A stretch of DNA of 64,000 nucleotides from Schistosoma haematobium (GCF_000699445.3 NC_067197.1:11662152-11726151), one strand, 5' to 3'. Positions 12,591-25,186 are shown, counted from the first letter of the stretch. The notes: generated by a model from the letters alone, not told the origin. A program made the numbers and translations.

Positions 12591-12815
12591 AAAACTAAGT
12601 AGTCTAAATCTATCAACATAGCTCAGATTAATAGTCTACAAATTCATAGAATGATGCCGCTTCCTTGTTCGGCCGTCTTCGGCTTTCGTTCTACTTACTC
12701 GTACTTTATCAGACGGTGGTAGCTGGTGATTAGGCATATGTGGTACATGTTTCAACAACCTCAGTCTATGAATAATCACATCCCCGTCAACTGATTACCG
12801 ATATTTACTTAATCA
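12591..12815 (-). mobile_element. RTE-clade LINE fragment (first subfamily)
   Basis: The reverse complement follows the C-terminal coding part of the element at 14605-17335. Its landmarks are GACTGAGGTTGTTG, ACATGTACCACATATGCC, a GCCGAACAAG-like block and CTGAGCTATGTTGATAGA. It stops at the segment encoding SHVGR, so the 3' UTR is missing. Frames are broken throughout. Confidence 0.65.
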
Positions 12816-13175
12816 TACTCGACACCCTATCTCAACATTGTTCGCTTGGTCATTCAAGTGCTTCCAAAACACTGTTGACCAAAAGCTTGCTGCATATACT
12901 TGTCTTCTATTTTTATAGATCATGCTTTATAGTATATCTCATCATTATCTACACAAATCTGTGCGTAGTATATGTATATATATATTCGCTCTAAAAATCG
13001 ACTTGCAACACTGTTGATATCGGGTGTAGTTAAGCTTCTATTCCGTTTGATATCATTTCCCTTGCTATTGCTTCTCATTTTTGTTGATTTCATTTCACTG
13101 TACTGAATCAAAATCTACTTTTACAAAATACGAATTATGTAAACAATTTCAATAGCTAGTCAATACTGTAAGTGA

Positions 13176-13260
13176 TATGGTGACTTAATGGTTAATAAAT
13201 TTGACTAAGTCTCAAGTTCCAATACCGTTTTACCTAATTCACCTTTTAGTAACCAGTTTC

Positions 13261-13308
<48 letters not shown>
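13176..13308 (+). repeat. tRNA-like stretch followed by (TTA)n
   Basis: An uninterrupted (TTA/ATT)n run covers 13262-13308. Just upstream is a possible tRNA-like head: GGTGACTTAATGGTTAA resembles an A box and CAAGTTCCAATACC resembles a B box. The microsatellite is certain; the SINE reading is weak because no second copy was found. Confidence 0.5.
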
Positions 13309-13634
13309 GGCTTTATTCAATATCATATTTTGGGTACAATATAGAATTCTCAGCACAAAGTATTTCAGCAAGTTTCATTTTCTTATTTCTTGATCGATCC
13401 TGGTAATAGGTATTGAGTGGTCACCAGTTAGATGTTAACAGTTCAGGAGTTGAAATCTGATTAATATATATTCTTTTCAATGCATATTGTCAGCAACCAC
13501 AATGTCTCTGATTGAACTGTTTTGTAACTTGTACAACAAAATATCGTAAACTTTTCACAAACTCACCTGAATAGGTTATACAACTAATAGGTATAATGAT
13601 GACAAGAAAATAGATAACTTGTTAAAATATCCAG

Positions 13635-13682
13635 ATGGCGGAAACAGATAGTTCAGATATTCAAGCAGGCCTCACACTTAAA
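13635..13682 (+). CDS. Candidate short coding exon with ATG
   Basis: ATG at 13635-13637 directly follows an AG (AATATCCAG) and opens a 16-codon frame, MAETDSSDIQAGLTLK. It ends exactly at a strong donor (AAA/GTATGT, GT at 13683-13684). The 48-bp length and zero phase at both ends would suit a first coding exon or an internal small exon. The local base composition is less AT-rich than its flanks. I found no partner exon downstream and do not recognise the peptide, so this remains a candidate only. Confidence 0.3.
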
Positions 13683-14124
13683 GTATGTTTTATTTCCAAA
13701 TTACCTAGTGGATCACTAATTATCATTAATATAAGACGACAGTTATTCTGAATATGTACATAATTTTTTCTGTGTATTAAGGAAATTAAAATCTTTAATA
13801 CAAGTAAAAAGGTTTTATGCTTCATTTAGATTTGAATAGTATTCCTTCTGATAGTTGATTCAATGTAAGTATAAGCCATTACATATTTCAACTAATGATT
13901 TTAAATGATTATTAAGAGGATTTAAGTAACATTTTGTGCAGGAAATAAAACATATACGTACACACACTAAATTACTCTCGTTAGTTCGACTCTTTTAATT
14001 ATTTCAGTTTATTTATTTTTTTGAAAAATTTCTTCCTTAATCTTAAATCTTATATCATGAATAAAGTTTGGAAAATTAAAATTAATTTTAAACTGAATAA
14101 ATTTCATAAAATCTTTTATTTAGT

Positions 14125-14258
14125 AACTTGCTTATGCCTGTTACTCCTCGTGGAGGAACATGGGCCGCCCACCAGCACTCTCCATCGAACTCTGTCCTAG
14201 GCAATCCTTCCCAGCTCTTTCCAGTTGTTATTTATCCATTTCACAAAATCTCGTTTGA
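14125..14258 (-). mobile_element. RTE second-subfamily 3' end
   Basis: On the minus strand it reads GAGTTCGATGGAGAGTGCTG, then GGCGGCCCATGTTCC, then GAGGAGTAACAGGCATAAG. It is the same 3' terminus as at 44.5 kb (GGAGTAACAGGCGTAAGTAAG) and at 26.4 and 1.5 kb. Only the last 130 bp of the element are present, which is typical 5' truncation from target-primed reverse transcription. Confidence 0.75.
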
Positions 14259-14604
14259 GTAAAAACATTAATAAATGGTAAGCTCAATAGTTACTAACTT
14301 TAGGAAACAGTTTTAGAAGTTCTTATTTCGAAACCATTACCGCTAGAGACCAATTATTTGAAGAGTGGGACAAATGTATTAATCGCTGAAAAATTCCCAT
14401 TATATTAAAACACAATTATATGAACGAAGAATATTCTTTTTAATGTATTACTGATTGTATTGCATAATGTTACTAGTATATTGTTGATAGACTTTATAGG
14501 ACTAATCGATACCGTCTCAGTGATTTAAAGGTATCATATTCATCATGAGAATTAATTCTCCTGAGATCAATCATGAAGGAATATTGTTTAGGAGTCCTAA
14601 ACTT

Positions 14605-17335
14605 GATCAGAACAATTTTGTAATGCTTATGGTGTCGTGGCTCAAAGAACAGATAATGGCGACCGTCTGTTGCAGCTATGCTCAGATAACCGCCTGTTCC
14701 TTGCAAATACTAACTTTAAACATAAGGAAAAACATCTTTTAACATGGAGACCCCCTAATTCGTCCCAACGTTGGACCCAAATAGATCACATCGCTATCAG
14801 CCACCGATGGAGGGGCTCGATAGAAGACTGTCGCTCATTCTGGAGCACATGCCTAGATTCAGATCATGCTCTAGTGCGAGCGCGTATTTGCTTGCGTCTT
14901 ACTGGACGTAGGAAAGACGCTGCAAGGAAACCTCTTAGGGGCCTACTTAATGATAGTCAAACTAAGAGTATATTTCAGGAACAACTAGGAAAAGAGTTAG
15001 GCAGCCATGTATGTGATGCCCACCCCGATGCAGCATGGAATGATATCCGAAAAGCTGTGGAAACAGCAGTGATATCTGCTAGTAAGGTAAACCAGAAGAT
15101 TAGGGAGCAACACTGGATCTCAGCAGCATCTATCGCACTGATAGATGCTCGGAAACTCATTCCACCTGGCTCTGAACATAATGAAAAGCGGAGTCAGCTT
15201 AAGCGCAAGCTGACAAGAAGCCTACGCAATGATCGCGAACAGTGGTGGGTAGCGAAAGCAAGAGAGATGGAAAAGGGAGCGACAATAGGTAATAGCAGAC
15301 AATTGTTCAGACTCGTTAAGGAAACCGGAATTAGGAACCCGACCGTTAGCGAAACAATCTCAGAGAAAGATGGACATATTATTCATTCTCAATCCAGAAG
15401 ATTGGATCGATGGGCAGAACACTTTAGGAATCAGTTCAACTGGCCTTCAGCCACACTTCGGTTTCCCACGATCTCTAGTCAACCTGAATGGCAAGTTAAT
15501 GTAGGTCCTCCGTCCCTTTACGAAGTTGAAAAAGCCATAGGAAATCTGAAACGAGGGAGAGCAGCAGGCCCTGACAGGTTTACTCCTGAGATTTTTAAGG
15601 ATGGTGGTCCAGTATTAGCAATGAGATTAACCGAGGTCTTAGGTAGAATTTGGGAACTGGACGTAATCCCATCTGACTGGTCTCAATCACTGATTGTGCC
15701 AGTCTATAAGAAAGGACAAAAGTCCTCTTGTGACAATCACAGAGGAATCAGTTTGACTAATATAGTGTCTAAAATATTAGCTTCAATAATACTTCGACGC
15801 CTAATCAAAGCTCGTGAAGAGCAGATTAGAGAAAACCAGGCCGGTTTTCGACCTGAACGTGGTTGTATAGACTAGATATTCACACTACGTAAGGTTCTAG
15901 AACACAGACACACGTTCAGACGCCCCACAATCGTAATATTTCTTGACCTTAAGGCAGCATTCAACTCTGTTGATCGTGAGGTTCTATGGCAGTGTTTGTC
16001 ACTGAAAGGAGTACCAAAGAAGTACATTAACCTTATAAATGCTCTCTACTCGAACACAACCGGTAGAGTGAGAGCTTATGGCGAACTGTCATCAGAATTG
16101 ATTACCTCAAGTGGTGTTCGTCAGGGCTGTCCACTCTCCCCATTCTTGTTCAACTTTGTCATTGACGCACTTTTAGAGATAACACTCTCCTCATCTAAAT
16201 TTCCAGGGGTTGAACTTCTACTGGGAGGTTCACTTGTTGACTTAGAATATGCCGATGACATAGTTTTATTTGGTGAAGACGCTGACAAAATGCAGAGTCT
16301 TCTGACCACTCTAAGCAACAATGCAAGCATGTTCGGGATGCGATTCTCTCCCTCGAAATGCAAAATGTTGCTTCAGGATTGGGTTACATCGACACCTGAA
16401 CTAGTGATAGGGAGTGAAGTAGTTGTGTGTCGACCGCTTCATTTATCTTGGAAGTCTCATCAGCCCTTGTGGTCTGGTGTGTGACGAAATCTCAGCACGG
16501 ATACAGAAGGCTCGACTAGCTTTTGCCAACTTGTGTCATTTATGGCGTAGGCGAGATATCCGTCTATCAACCAAAGGACGTGTTTACTGCGCAGCAGTTC
16601 GTTCCGTCCTACTTTATGGCAGTGAAACATGGCCGGTAAGAGTAGAGGATATCCGTAGATTACTAGTATTTGATCATAGGTGTCTTAGAAACATTGCTCG
16701 TATATCCCGGGACCATCGAGTAAGTAACGCAGTAGTTAGGAAACGGGTACTAGGTAAGGATGGCAAATCGATTGATGAAGTGGGGAAACTTCATCAGTTG
16801 AGATGGCTGGGACACGTGTTACGTATGCCCAACGACCGACTGCCTCGACGTGCTATGTTCAGTGGTATAGGAGTAGGTTGGAAGAAAGCTAGGGGCGGCC
16901 AAACCGAAACATGGCACAAGTCCATGAAGTCACTGACAAGTGAACTGAGTCATGTTGGTAGGTGTAGACTACCTGTTTGGGGACCGCGAGATGATAGCAA
17001 CCGATGGTTAGAGACCCTGAATGACATGGCTCAAAATCGTTTGCAATGGCGCAGGTGCATCCACTCTCTGTGTTCTCCCAAATTCTAATCTTCTGAATCC
17101 TTCATGTCCCTTTTTTCCTCTTTCCAAATTTATTTCACTGGATTATACTCCTTGAATAACATCTTTAAACCCTAATCTTTCCGATTACTGCTTATACTCT
17201 TACTACATCTACCACTACGGGATTTGAATCAACAACTGCATCTCTGTGCTAATGTGGTGTGGCAACTCGAACTGATGTACGTACGTACGAAGTTCTACGT
17301 TGTTACTGACTGACTGACTGACTGGCTTACAGTCA
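14605..17335 (+). mobile_element. RTE-clade LINE, 5'-truncated but otherwise nearly complete
   Basis: This is the best preserved transposon in the window, about 2.7 kb. It begins inside the endonuclease domain, runs through reverse transcriptase and a C-terminal region, and ends with a 3' UTR (17089-17310) and a short GACT tandem tail (CTGACTGACTGACTGAC, 17313-17330). The same 3' UTR and tail recur alone at 26845-27063 and, diverged, at 21.6, 22.6, 29.9, 37.5 and 52.0 kb. Schistosomes carry known RTE-like LINEs (SR2 is one); I place this in the RTE clade but cannot name the family. Loss of the 5' half of the endonuclease means it is not autonomous. Confidence 0.9.
14607..17085 (+). pseudogene. 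RTE endonuclease-reverse transcriptase, one stop and one frameshift
   Basis: The frame opens after a stop at 14604-14606 and starts inside the APE-type endonuclease: QRTDNGDRLLQLC, then TWRPP, QIDHI and the catalytic SDHALVRARI motif. Reverse transcriptase follows: IVPVYKKGQKSSCDNHRGIS, NQAGFRPERGC, the motif-A aspartate in FLDLKAAFNSVDRE, GVRQGCPLSP, and the catalytic YADDIVLF near 16250. The C-terminal region has YLGSLIS, GRVYCAAVRSVLLYGSETW and LRWLGHVLRMP, ending LCSPKF. Two lesions are visible. A TAG at 15873-15875 lies within the frame where relatives usually have Gln. A one-base shift near 16420 (EVV to CVDRFIYLG) moves the remainder to another frame. The catalytic residues that can be seen are intact, so the copy is fairly young. 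Confidence 0.9.
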
Positions 17336-18945
17336 ATAACCACGACAAATTCCACCTCTCATCCAAACATGAATATATCTTCGTTACATATAATTAGTTG
17401 AAGCCTAAGATTTCATAGCGCCTAAAGATATCCATAATATATTTATCCCACATTTTATTAGAATATGTCTAAAGCATATTTCATATTGCAAAAAATGTTT
17501 AGTCTGTGTGTAATTTTGAAAGGCATTCTTTTACCGTCAAATCGACTGAAAACTATTTATCATCACTTCGCTTTGATAAAATATACCAGTTACTGATGTA
17601 CAAAATGGAACAGCAAGCTTATTTTTAGGTTTTCTAATGTATAAACTTCTAAATTCGTACAGTTCAGTGACCACCACATTTTTACTCCTTAGGCATCAGC
17701 ATGAAATCATGTTCTATCTACTTTAGCTTAAACATTCAGGTTGTATGACCAGGTCTTTGAAGAAATGTTTGCCTGAAATCTATCTGTATGAATTTACTCT
17801 TGATTATTGAACTGTCGAAAATGAGGTGGTAAAAAGTCATTCTTTTACTAAAAATTACTGGTTTTAAATGTATTTTATGCAAACTATCTTACTTCATATA
17901 AGTTTCTCGTACATAAGTGTTTCTTTTCTCATATTCCGTTGTATTTTTCTTATAATTAAGATATGTAATTAACGTCATATTTGTCGGATTAAATGAATGA
18001 ATCATGTGAAGTTCTCCTAAAAGCTTTAGTTTATTATTTACAAGAAGATGAGATTGATGGTCACACCAACAATTAAGATTAAGAATTTCAAGTTTCCAAG
18101 TGCCTATTCATCTAAATTAGTTATCGAATAACTTAAGAATTACCTAAGAAGTCTTTTTGGTAGTAGGTTATAAAACACACAATCTACGTCCTTCATTCTG
18201 TCATACGACGTTTTGGCTTAATTCATATGAATTCTTGAGTATTTAGCTGACCTTACTTGATTAGCATACTCTACCGCACTAGTTTGAAATGGATTAAATC
18301 ACATTTGTTTTATTTGAATTCTAATGAGTAATTATTAATTTATAGTTTAACAATGAAAAAAATAGTGTCAAGATATCCGTACAATCAGACGATATAAACA
18401 ACATAAACTGTTAAATTCCTACTATTATATTAGTAAACACTAATTCACTTGTAAAGTAACGTTTAAATTTAGATTTTTCTCAAACCCCTCATATTGTTCA
18501 TTAAACGTATACAACCCATCAGTGCATGAATGAGCTGTGTATCTATGGATGTGAATGCAGTACAGAACAACTCATTCCTTCTTAATTAATTTTAGATTTT
18601 CATCTACTGTTAGCCACCATTTTGTAAAAAAAACAAAACAAATCAAAAGCACTGTAAAAGTTATCACCAAAATAAAGGATGATCATAGGCATATGATCGT
18701 AACCATAATATTAATTAGTTGTATGACATTCTTTGTTTCTGTCATTACTGTTATCATGATTATTAATTTTTATATTGTTGTATAAATGTCATGACTTAAT
18801 TTTCTCTTCTAATATATTATGTCTATGATCATAGAAATAAGGAACTTGATTGAGCGGGGTAGGGGTGAATGTTATGACGTATACTGACAATTTGGTAGAT
18901 ATTTAATTAAGCTTACTTGAAATTTGATTGACAATTGTTTAATAA

Positions 18946-18947
<2 letters not shown>
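17336..18947. other. No recognisable gene
   Basis: This is AT-rich DNA. A frame of 76 codons at 18555-18785 is hydrophobic but lacks splice or domain support. Nothing else is identifiable. Confidence 0.4.

Positions 18948-18992
<45 letters not shown>
18948..18992. repeat. (TA)n microsatellite
   Basis: An uninterrupted TA run of about 45 bp. Unlike three other TA tracts here, no SINE adjoins it. Confidence 0.95.
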
Positions 18993-18994
<2 letters not shown>

Positions 18995-19721
18995 CTCAAT
19001 TTTTAAACTTGGAATGTAAACAACCGAGAAGATCACCAGAATGCACTTCATTACCAGTAGTATATATTCTCAAAAAGTACAAGAAAATAATCACCTAGAG
19101 TGCAAAGTAAAATAATATAGAATTTTAAAGAAATTTTACCTAATCTTAAGTAAATAATAATTTAGTTTTCTATACACAATTATTCCCTATTTATAAGCAT
19201 AATGACAGTTAGTATATTGACAGATTAACTGAATAGTAATTGAAGTGGTTAAAGAATGATATAGTAGAATTTAAATAATAAATTGTCGATTGTTTTTCTA
19301 ATCTATGTTGAAATATTTCAAATAATTGGTTGAGATTCATGAGGTATTCACTGTTTATAGTTCAAGACCTTAGGTGATATATGTATATATATGGTGTGAA
19401 TGTATTAACTGTTTCTCTCTTGTTATGCTAATGCAAAATGTGGTCACTTGATTCATCACAGTTTGGTGTTACATTTACTTATTATTTATAAAAGAAATTA
19501 CTTGAACGGTTACTTAAATGTATCTGAAGTAAGTATTCGCATTTCAACTTCAAAATTATACACAAAACTGAAGCTATTTTGTTTGATAGTCATCTATACA
19601 AATGAAATTGTTTGTAAAACAATTTATTTTTGTCTGTTATTTTAAAGCTACATTAGAACATAACTCATTTAATTGTTGGCGCAAAGTTTTTATTTTATTC
19701 CCCGGCTTTTATAATACAATG

Positions 19722-20031
19722 TGGTATTTTGACGAGACTATAATTTATGGACGAAATAATTAGGTATTAGGTAACAGGTCTCAGATTTTGGCACAAAATT
19801 CACTCATCCATTTGGTCAAATAAAGTTTTGACATTATAGCTGATGTCAGTTCGTGATGAAAACCCTAAATCGAATTCCTAACCCTAATCATCAATTATAA
19901 ATCATAATTCTTATTCTTCACACTAGTTTATAACCCTCATTTCGTCCTAGTTATTAGGTGGACAATCTCAAAGTCACTCTAGCGTCACTCAAATGTCATC
20001 CATAAATTATCGTCTCACCGATATTTCCAAT
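19722..20031. mobile_element. MITE-like element with terminal inverted repeats
   Basis: The left end (TGACGAGACTATAATTTATG, then GACGA) is matched in reverse complement by the right end (GGTGAGACGATAATTTATGG, then ATGA). This gives an inverted repeat of about 25-30 bp at the two ends of a 310-bp non-coding segment. The interior contains several CCCTAA-like units (AACCCTAAATCG, CTAACCCTAATC) and two GGACGAAAT words. It has no coding capacity. A non-autonomous DNA transposon is the simplest reading; no target-site duplication could be fixed. Confidence 0.45.
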
Positions 20032-20753
20032 GGTATAATAGATTGATATACAGCTTCACCGATTGTTTAATTGTCATATTCTTGTTAATTGGATTTAGAA
20101 TAACTTATACAGTTTCAAGTCACTAATATGTACATTCAACCAGTTTTTTTTCTTCTATAAAATTTATTCAATTAATATATGCTAAATGGATTCCATGAAG
20201 TGATTTAAACATTTCTAATCTGATATCTTATTCAACTACATCACAGAATCTCAATATTGACTATTGAGTAATTACTCATTTTTGAAGTTAAAATATGACT
20301 TTAATTATACTACTAATAATGACTGGAAAGCACTAATGTTAAATAAAAAAAAATCCATTTTGGTAATAATTATCAGTTTGTTCGGTCAAAGAGAGTTCAA
20401 ATTTGAGAGTAACATTGACATTGTAAACTTATTTGATAACATTAGATAAAATGAGGATAGTTGATGAATTTGTTTCATCGTTAAAAGAAAAAAAAAAGGT
20501 GACGATACTTGTTTAGTGTAATCATCTCAATAGAAAAAAAAAGAAATTACTGAAGCAATTTGGAAGACTCTCTTGCTCTCGCACATTGTACGAGCATTCA
20601 ATGTACTTAAATTAATTGTTGCTCTGGTTGTCAGAAGTGGCACTAACCTCGTGATTTCTGAACGAAATCAACTTTCACCATAAAGCATCATAACTCTTCT
20701 AAATGCAGAGCTTCTGACTCCCAGGGCAGAGTTTAAATGGTTTGAATTATTTT

Positions 20754-20880
20754 TCTCCGGTTAGCGTTTTTTTGGCGAGTTAGTTTACTACGGGATGGGG
20801 TCTCTAATCCTATGCTCAACCCTTCCCCATTATCCGGGCCTGGGACCGGCAGTTTCCCCAGGGGTCTCCAGGCAGAGTTA
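20754..20880 (+). repeat. Conserved 'CTACGGGATGGGG' repeat, copy 1
   Basis: It shares the ordered blocks GGTTAGCGTTTTTTT, GCGAGTTAGTTT, CTACGGGATGGGGT, ATCCGGGCCTGGGACCGGC and GGGTCTCCAGG with copies at 34503-34632 and 58498-58615. The third copy leads straight into an RTE 3' end, so this module is probably the 3' region of an RTE-type LINE. Confidence 0.8.
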
Positions 20881-21309
20881 GAGAAATTAGTAGATTTACT
20901 TAAATGTTCGTACGAGTAGTTAATGTGACTATATTAGTGTAAAAACTGCCATAACATTTGAGTTCCACAAAGTTTTTCTTTTTTTTCTAAATATAATATT
21001 TGGCTGAATCATTTCATATCTCCTTAGATAATTATTAAGAATTATACATCTTACATAAAAACGGATATTTAGGTATTTGTTCTTTAGTTAGATGATCTAT
21101 TAATATTACTGCTGGTCACTTTTTAATATTTTTTAATGACTACACTTTCTAGGGTGATAGTCATATTTTCACCATTGAAGCAATGATTTCAAACAATGTA
21201 ACAAATTAGAATTAGATTGCTATGAAAGGTGATGAAATGTAATAGATTCTTTATGCAACACCTCATCGTCTTTGGAACAGGGAACAAGTAGAGAACAGCA
21301 TGAACCATA

Positions 21310-21673
21310 ATTAGGTTGAGAGAAAGCTCATTGCTAATCATTTGTCTATGAAATCATTGACAATTAAACAGAGCCATGAATATAAACTCAGCCTACCTGG
21401 TTGCGTTTCGCGTAATTATCGTAAACAGTATTTGGAGACATTGAATACAAAACACAGAATGGTTTGCAATGGCACAGATGTATTCTCTCTTTGTCTCCCC
21501 TTAGATCCTAATTCTCGAAATCTTCATATACCTTGGTTCTTCTTTCAATACCTTATCTTTCCTACTACTACTGATTAGTAGTTTTGACAATTATATCTCT
21601 CCGTGCTAATATGATGTGAAAACTTTAATCGACGTACATATAGTCTAAGTTCTGGGTTTATGACTGACTGATA
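21310..21673 (+). mobile_element. RTE first-subfamily 3' fragment
   Basis: It matches the last coding part and the 3' UTR of the element at 14605-17335: AGAAAGCT, a MKSLT-coding block, then CGTAATTATCGTAAACAGTA and TTTGGAGACATTGAATACA, then GTTTGCAATGGCACAGATG. A diverged UTR (CGTGCTAATATGATGTG) follows, ending TGACTGACTGATA. One frame of 78 codons (21342-21578) is a remnant of the LINE C-terminus, not a host gene. Confidence 0.75.
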
Positions 21674-22439
21674 AACTTCATTCTAAATAATAGCACAATG
21701 AACCCAAAAAACCTCAATGTTAAATGTCATTTTTTGATTTATATAACTCAGAACAGGCAAAAGAAGTTTTCTTTCTTGTATTCAATTCTTAAAACTATAG
21801 AAAAATTAGTCAATAAAATGTTGGCATAATCATATTAGTATTAACTTGTCCTGAAATGACCTATCTATTCAGTGTTATTTATTAATACAACAATAATCAC
21901 AATAATAACACCAAAACACAATCAAGGGAGAACTATCTACTTTTGGCTGAATAATTTATTGATTGATAATGATCTGAGGTTATATTGATTCGTACAAATA
22001 CGCCACGTCTTAGAGTTTGTGAATAGTAAAATTTGATGATTCTGTCAACTGTTACTTTAAAAAGATTCCATGTCTAGAATATTTTAACAAGGTTACCGTA
22101 TTCATGATTTTACATGCTAACCTGATACTTTTAATCTTAGCTAATTTAAGTAGTGATATTTTTATTCTTCCAATGTTATCAAATTTTCTTTCAAATTTAA
22201 TAATATTTGGTTTAGAATACCTCATTCAGGGAATAGCATGTCAGATAATCTAATTTAAGATGATAATGTTAATCTAGCTGGTTTTCATTTTTCGAAGTCT
22301 CCTGGCTTATGTATAGTCTTTCACTACTAATTTACCAAATATAGATTCTTATGCTTGTCTTTAAACTTCACTCTAAGTATGAGGACCAGTGATTGTAACC
22401 AAGTTGATAGTACCGAAGTAGGTAGGGTGGAGTTTGAAC

Positions 22440-22604
22440 CTGTTCTACATTGGCGGTAACTCAAACTTTTAACACCTGAGACGCATCTCCTCTAATAAGT
22501 TATTGTATTTCGCTTCTCGTCTCACATCCCCGTCTTAAAATGTGACAACACGAACTGATGTTCATCTGTGACAAGCTCTGTGTTGTTCCTACAACTGACT
22601 GACT
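22440..22604 (+). mobile_element. RTE first-subfamily 3' UTR fragment
   Basis: Only the terminal UTR is kept: ATGTGACAACACGAACTGATG, then GTGTTGTTCCTACAACTGAC, ending in a GACT tail. It is diverged from the copy at 17.2 kb (GGTGTGGCAACTCGAACTGA). Confidence 0.6.
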
Positions 22605-23297
22605 AGCTATGATATGAGGTAAATTCTAAGAATTTGTAAGAATTCCTTTGTTGTTTAGATATTTTAATCTGTTTAATTTCATTTTAATTAAGTTAGTAAG
22701 TGATATGGATTTGTTTTCATACTACAACATGATTTATCACTACAACTCTTGCTATTCAAAAGTAAATGGTGAATTCATGCATACTTAGTGTTTCATACTC
22801 AGTTCGAAGGGTACATCTTTTATTATACGGTTGTTGAATACACCAGGTAAGATACGCTTAGTTTATACCAATAGAAAACTACTAGGCTCCAAAGTCCTAA
22901 TTGGTTTAATTCACTCTGATATGTAACTGACAGCGTACTATTTAGTCTTCACTGTTGGCCGAACGATATATGCTTAGGGAAAAGTATAGTTCAGTCGGTT
23001 GTGTAACATGAAAACTTGTGAAAATAGTCTTTTGATGCGTCAGTTTTGACATTTAATTTAAACAATTCCTGCCTTTATTTGGCGCGAAAATGAATTCCAC
23101 TAGGTAGATGAAAGAATGAAACAACTAAAAATGTCTACTAATTTCACAAAATACTGAAATCAAATTGCTTCAAGTGAAAAAAAATCGTTAGATGAAGACG
23201 TAAACGGTGAAGCACATCTGTGTTGGGTGTGACGGCGGTACTGCTGAAGTCAACAGATGATCGCGCAATATCATAAGTCGATTGAACTTAGGCCTTT

Positions 23298-23345
23298 ACA
23301 TCATTGGATCTTGGCTTAGTGCTCAAGAGGCTAAAAGATTTCTGA
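23298..23345 (+). mobile_element. SINE 5' head fragment
   Basis: TACATCATTGGATCTTGGCT followed by TAGTGCTCAAGAGGCTAAAAG corresponds to the SINE head (TTAACACCGTTGGATGCCGG, CTCAGTGGTCTAGAGGTTAAG). No ribozyme or B box follows, so it is a short relic. Confidence 0.4.
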
Positions 23346-24049
23346 ATTGTTTACCTGACTTCAAAATACATTATAAGTGTGTGAGCTAGTCCTACTATCG
23401 AATTACTCAAACAAAAATACGATTAGTGTGTTTGAACCCACCTTAACCACTAAACTACTACATCAACAAGTCTGAAATTAGTTGTTGATTTCCGTCGTGA
23501 GACTTCCGAAAAAATAGATGAAATATTACCACTTCATCCAATTATATTAAAATTTCTATAGATTAGAAATTGTGTATCAATTGAGTGATTAATGAATATG
23601 ACCAGTTACTGTAAGGTGATATTTAATCTGAAGTATGTATTTTCTGACCCTCGTTTGATATAATTGTAAAAAAAACAGACAATAAGACAAGTACACTGGT
23701 TAACCAGATGACTGATTAAACCTCGGTAAGTGGAACTAAATTGAAATGTTTTCACCTCATTTTTTCTGTCCCAAATGACTCATTTAGTGGTAAGATCTTA
23801 AATATCGTATAAACGATATTTGTTTTTCATTATCATATTATGCATATTTATGTATTCATTGTCCTTAAATTAGTAAGTATATGTTAGTGTTTTATATTGT
23901 GTATGTTTAACATTGGTGACCGCATTTACCTCAGTCATACCAATATAGTAGACAATTCATTTACATACCTGTTATTATGCGTAAGATTTGATCGTATTGA
24001 AGAGATAATTACATTTGTAAGACGTTAATATTTATCAGGGATTCTAAAG

Positions 24050-24370
24050 TAATCATGTGCTCACTAGTGAATAATTTCAAGAGGTAATTTCCGAATTTCT
24101 AATGAGAAGCGGTCACTAGTGGAGCCCAACTATTCCATGAGTGAGGCAGCCATGCATTCATCTCATCGAATGGACGTTTCGTAATATTACCTATTAATTA
24201 AAGTCAAAAAATATTCAAATCATTGTATGCAAAGTTAGTGGTCTGGAGATCAGGCTTTTGCTGCAATGCCTGGAGGGCCTAAATTTAGTCCCCGATGAAT
24301 TCTTGTAAAGGAGTTCCATCCTGGAAAGAAACAGCTATTCAGTGCTATCTAGTTTTTAATGATTGTCTAA
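24050..24370 (+). mobile_element. Degenerate hammerhead SINE with upstream module
   Basis: From 24236 the blocks follow the SINE order: TTAGTGGTCTGGAGATCAGG (A-box region), a broken B box, then TTGTAAAGGAGTTCC and TCCTGGAAAGAAACAGCTAT, a decayed hammerhead, and CAGTGCTATCTAG. Just upstream, 24055-24135 carries a module (TGTGCTCACTAGTGA, TCTAATGAGAAGCGGTCACT) that also precedes the SINE at 56800. The copy is heavily mutated and its ribozyme cannot be functional. Confidence 0.55.
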
Positions 24371-25186
24371 CTAAATCCAGTTCCCGGTGTAAATTTCAAA
24401 GTAACTTTTATTATTACATAATCTCAACTGAACGACCCTTGGAAAATTATAGAGGATTGTTCAGTTATCTCGCCTTTGTTTGGAATTTTTCATCAGTGTG
24501 GATTGACGTTCCTCCCACACACATTGCCAAACCAACTACAATTAGATCTCTTACCTGATATGACACCTATAAATAATTAAGTTAAAACAAATTTAATAGT
24601 TCACATTGCTAGCTTAAGTTATTTCGATTGCATATTAATTTGGTGATAGACTAGTCTTCGTTCAACCTACTCTTATAATTACTAGAATACTGTATCAGGG
24701 TAATTAATGACACCTAGGCTTGTGTAATGTATACCTAAACCATTTTAAGTAATAAACTTTTGAAATGTTACAAGTCGATTTTTTCTATATGTTTCGTTCA
24801 TTACAGTTAACCTCAAACTTATTCACTCGGTAGTTAAAGGAATGCTTTAAATATATATATCATCAAATAATAACAGTAGACAAATATTATTATTGTTATT
24901 CACATATCATATCTCACAATTATAAGGTAATACTGATTGAATCTTCCAACCGAAAATTATACTACTGTATTAGGTGAGAATAGACCAATTTACTGTTTAA
25001 TGCAAAATTGCAAAATGTTCTTTCATAAAATATGAAAATCATACATTAAATATTTCATTTGCAAATCCTCCATCAACTATACTTTACATCCTTCATAATT
25101 CTTTCAATTCTTTTATGTTTCCCTTTCTGTTTTCTTCAATTCAATCTTCTTTTGATAGGCATTCTCTTTTTTCTGATTGGTGTTAC

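Noticed and set aside
14494..14742. Two overlapping 65-70-codon frames at the left edge of the main RTE
   Set aside because: They are out-of-frame shadows of the LINE 5' truncation point. The LINE frame itself starts after the stop at 14604-14606.
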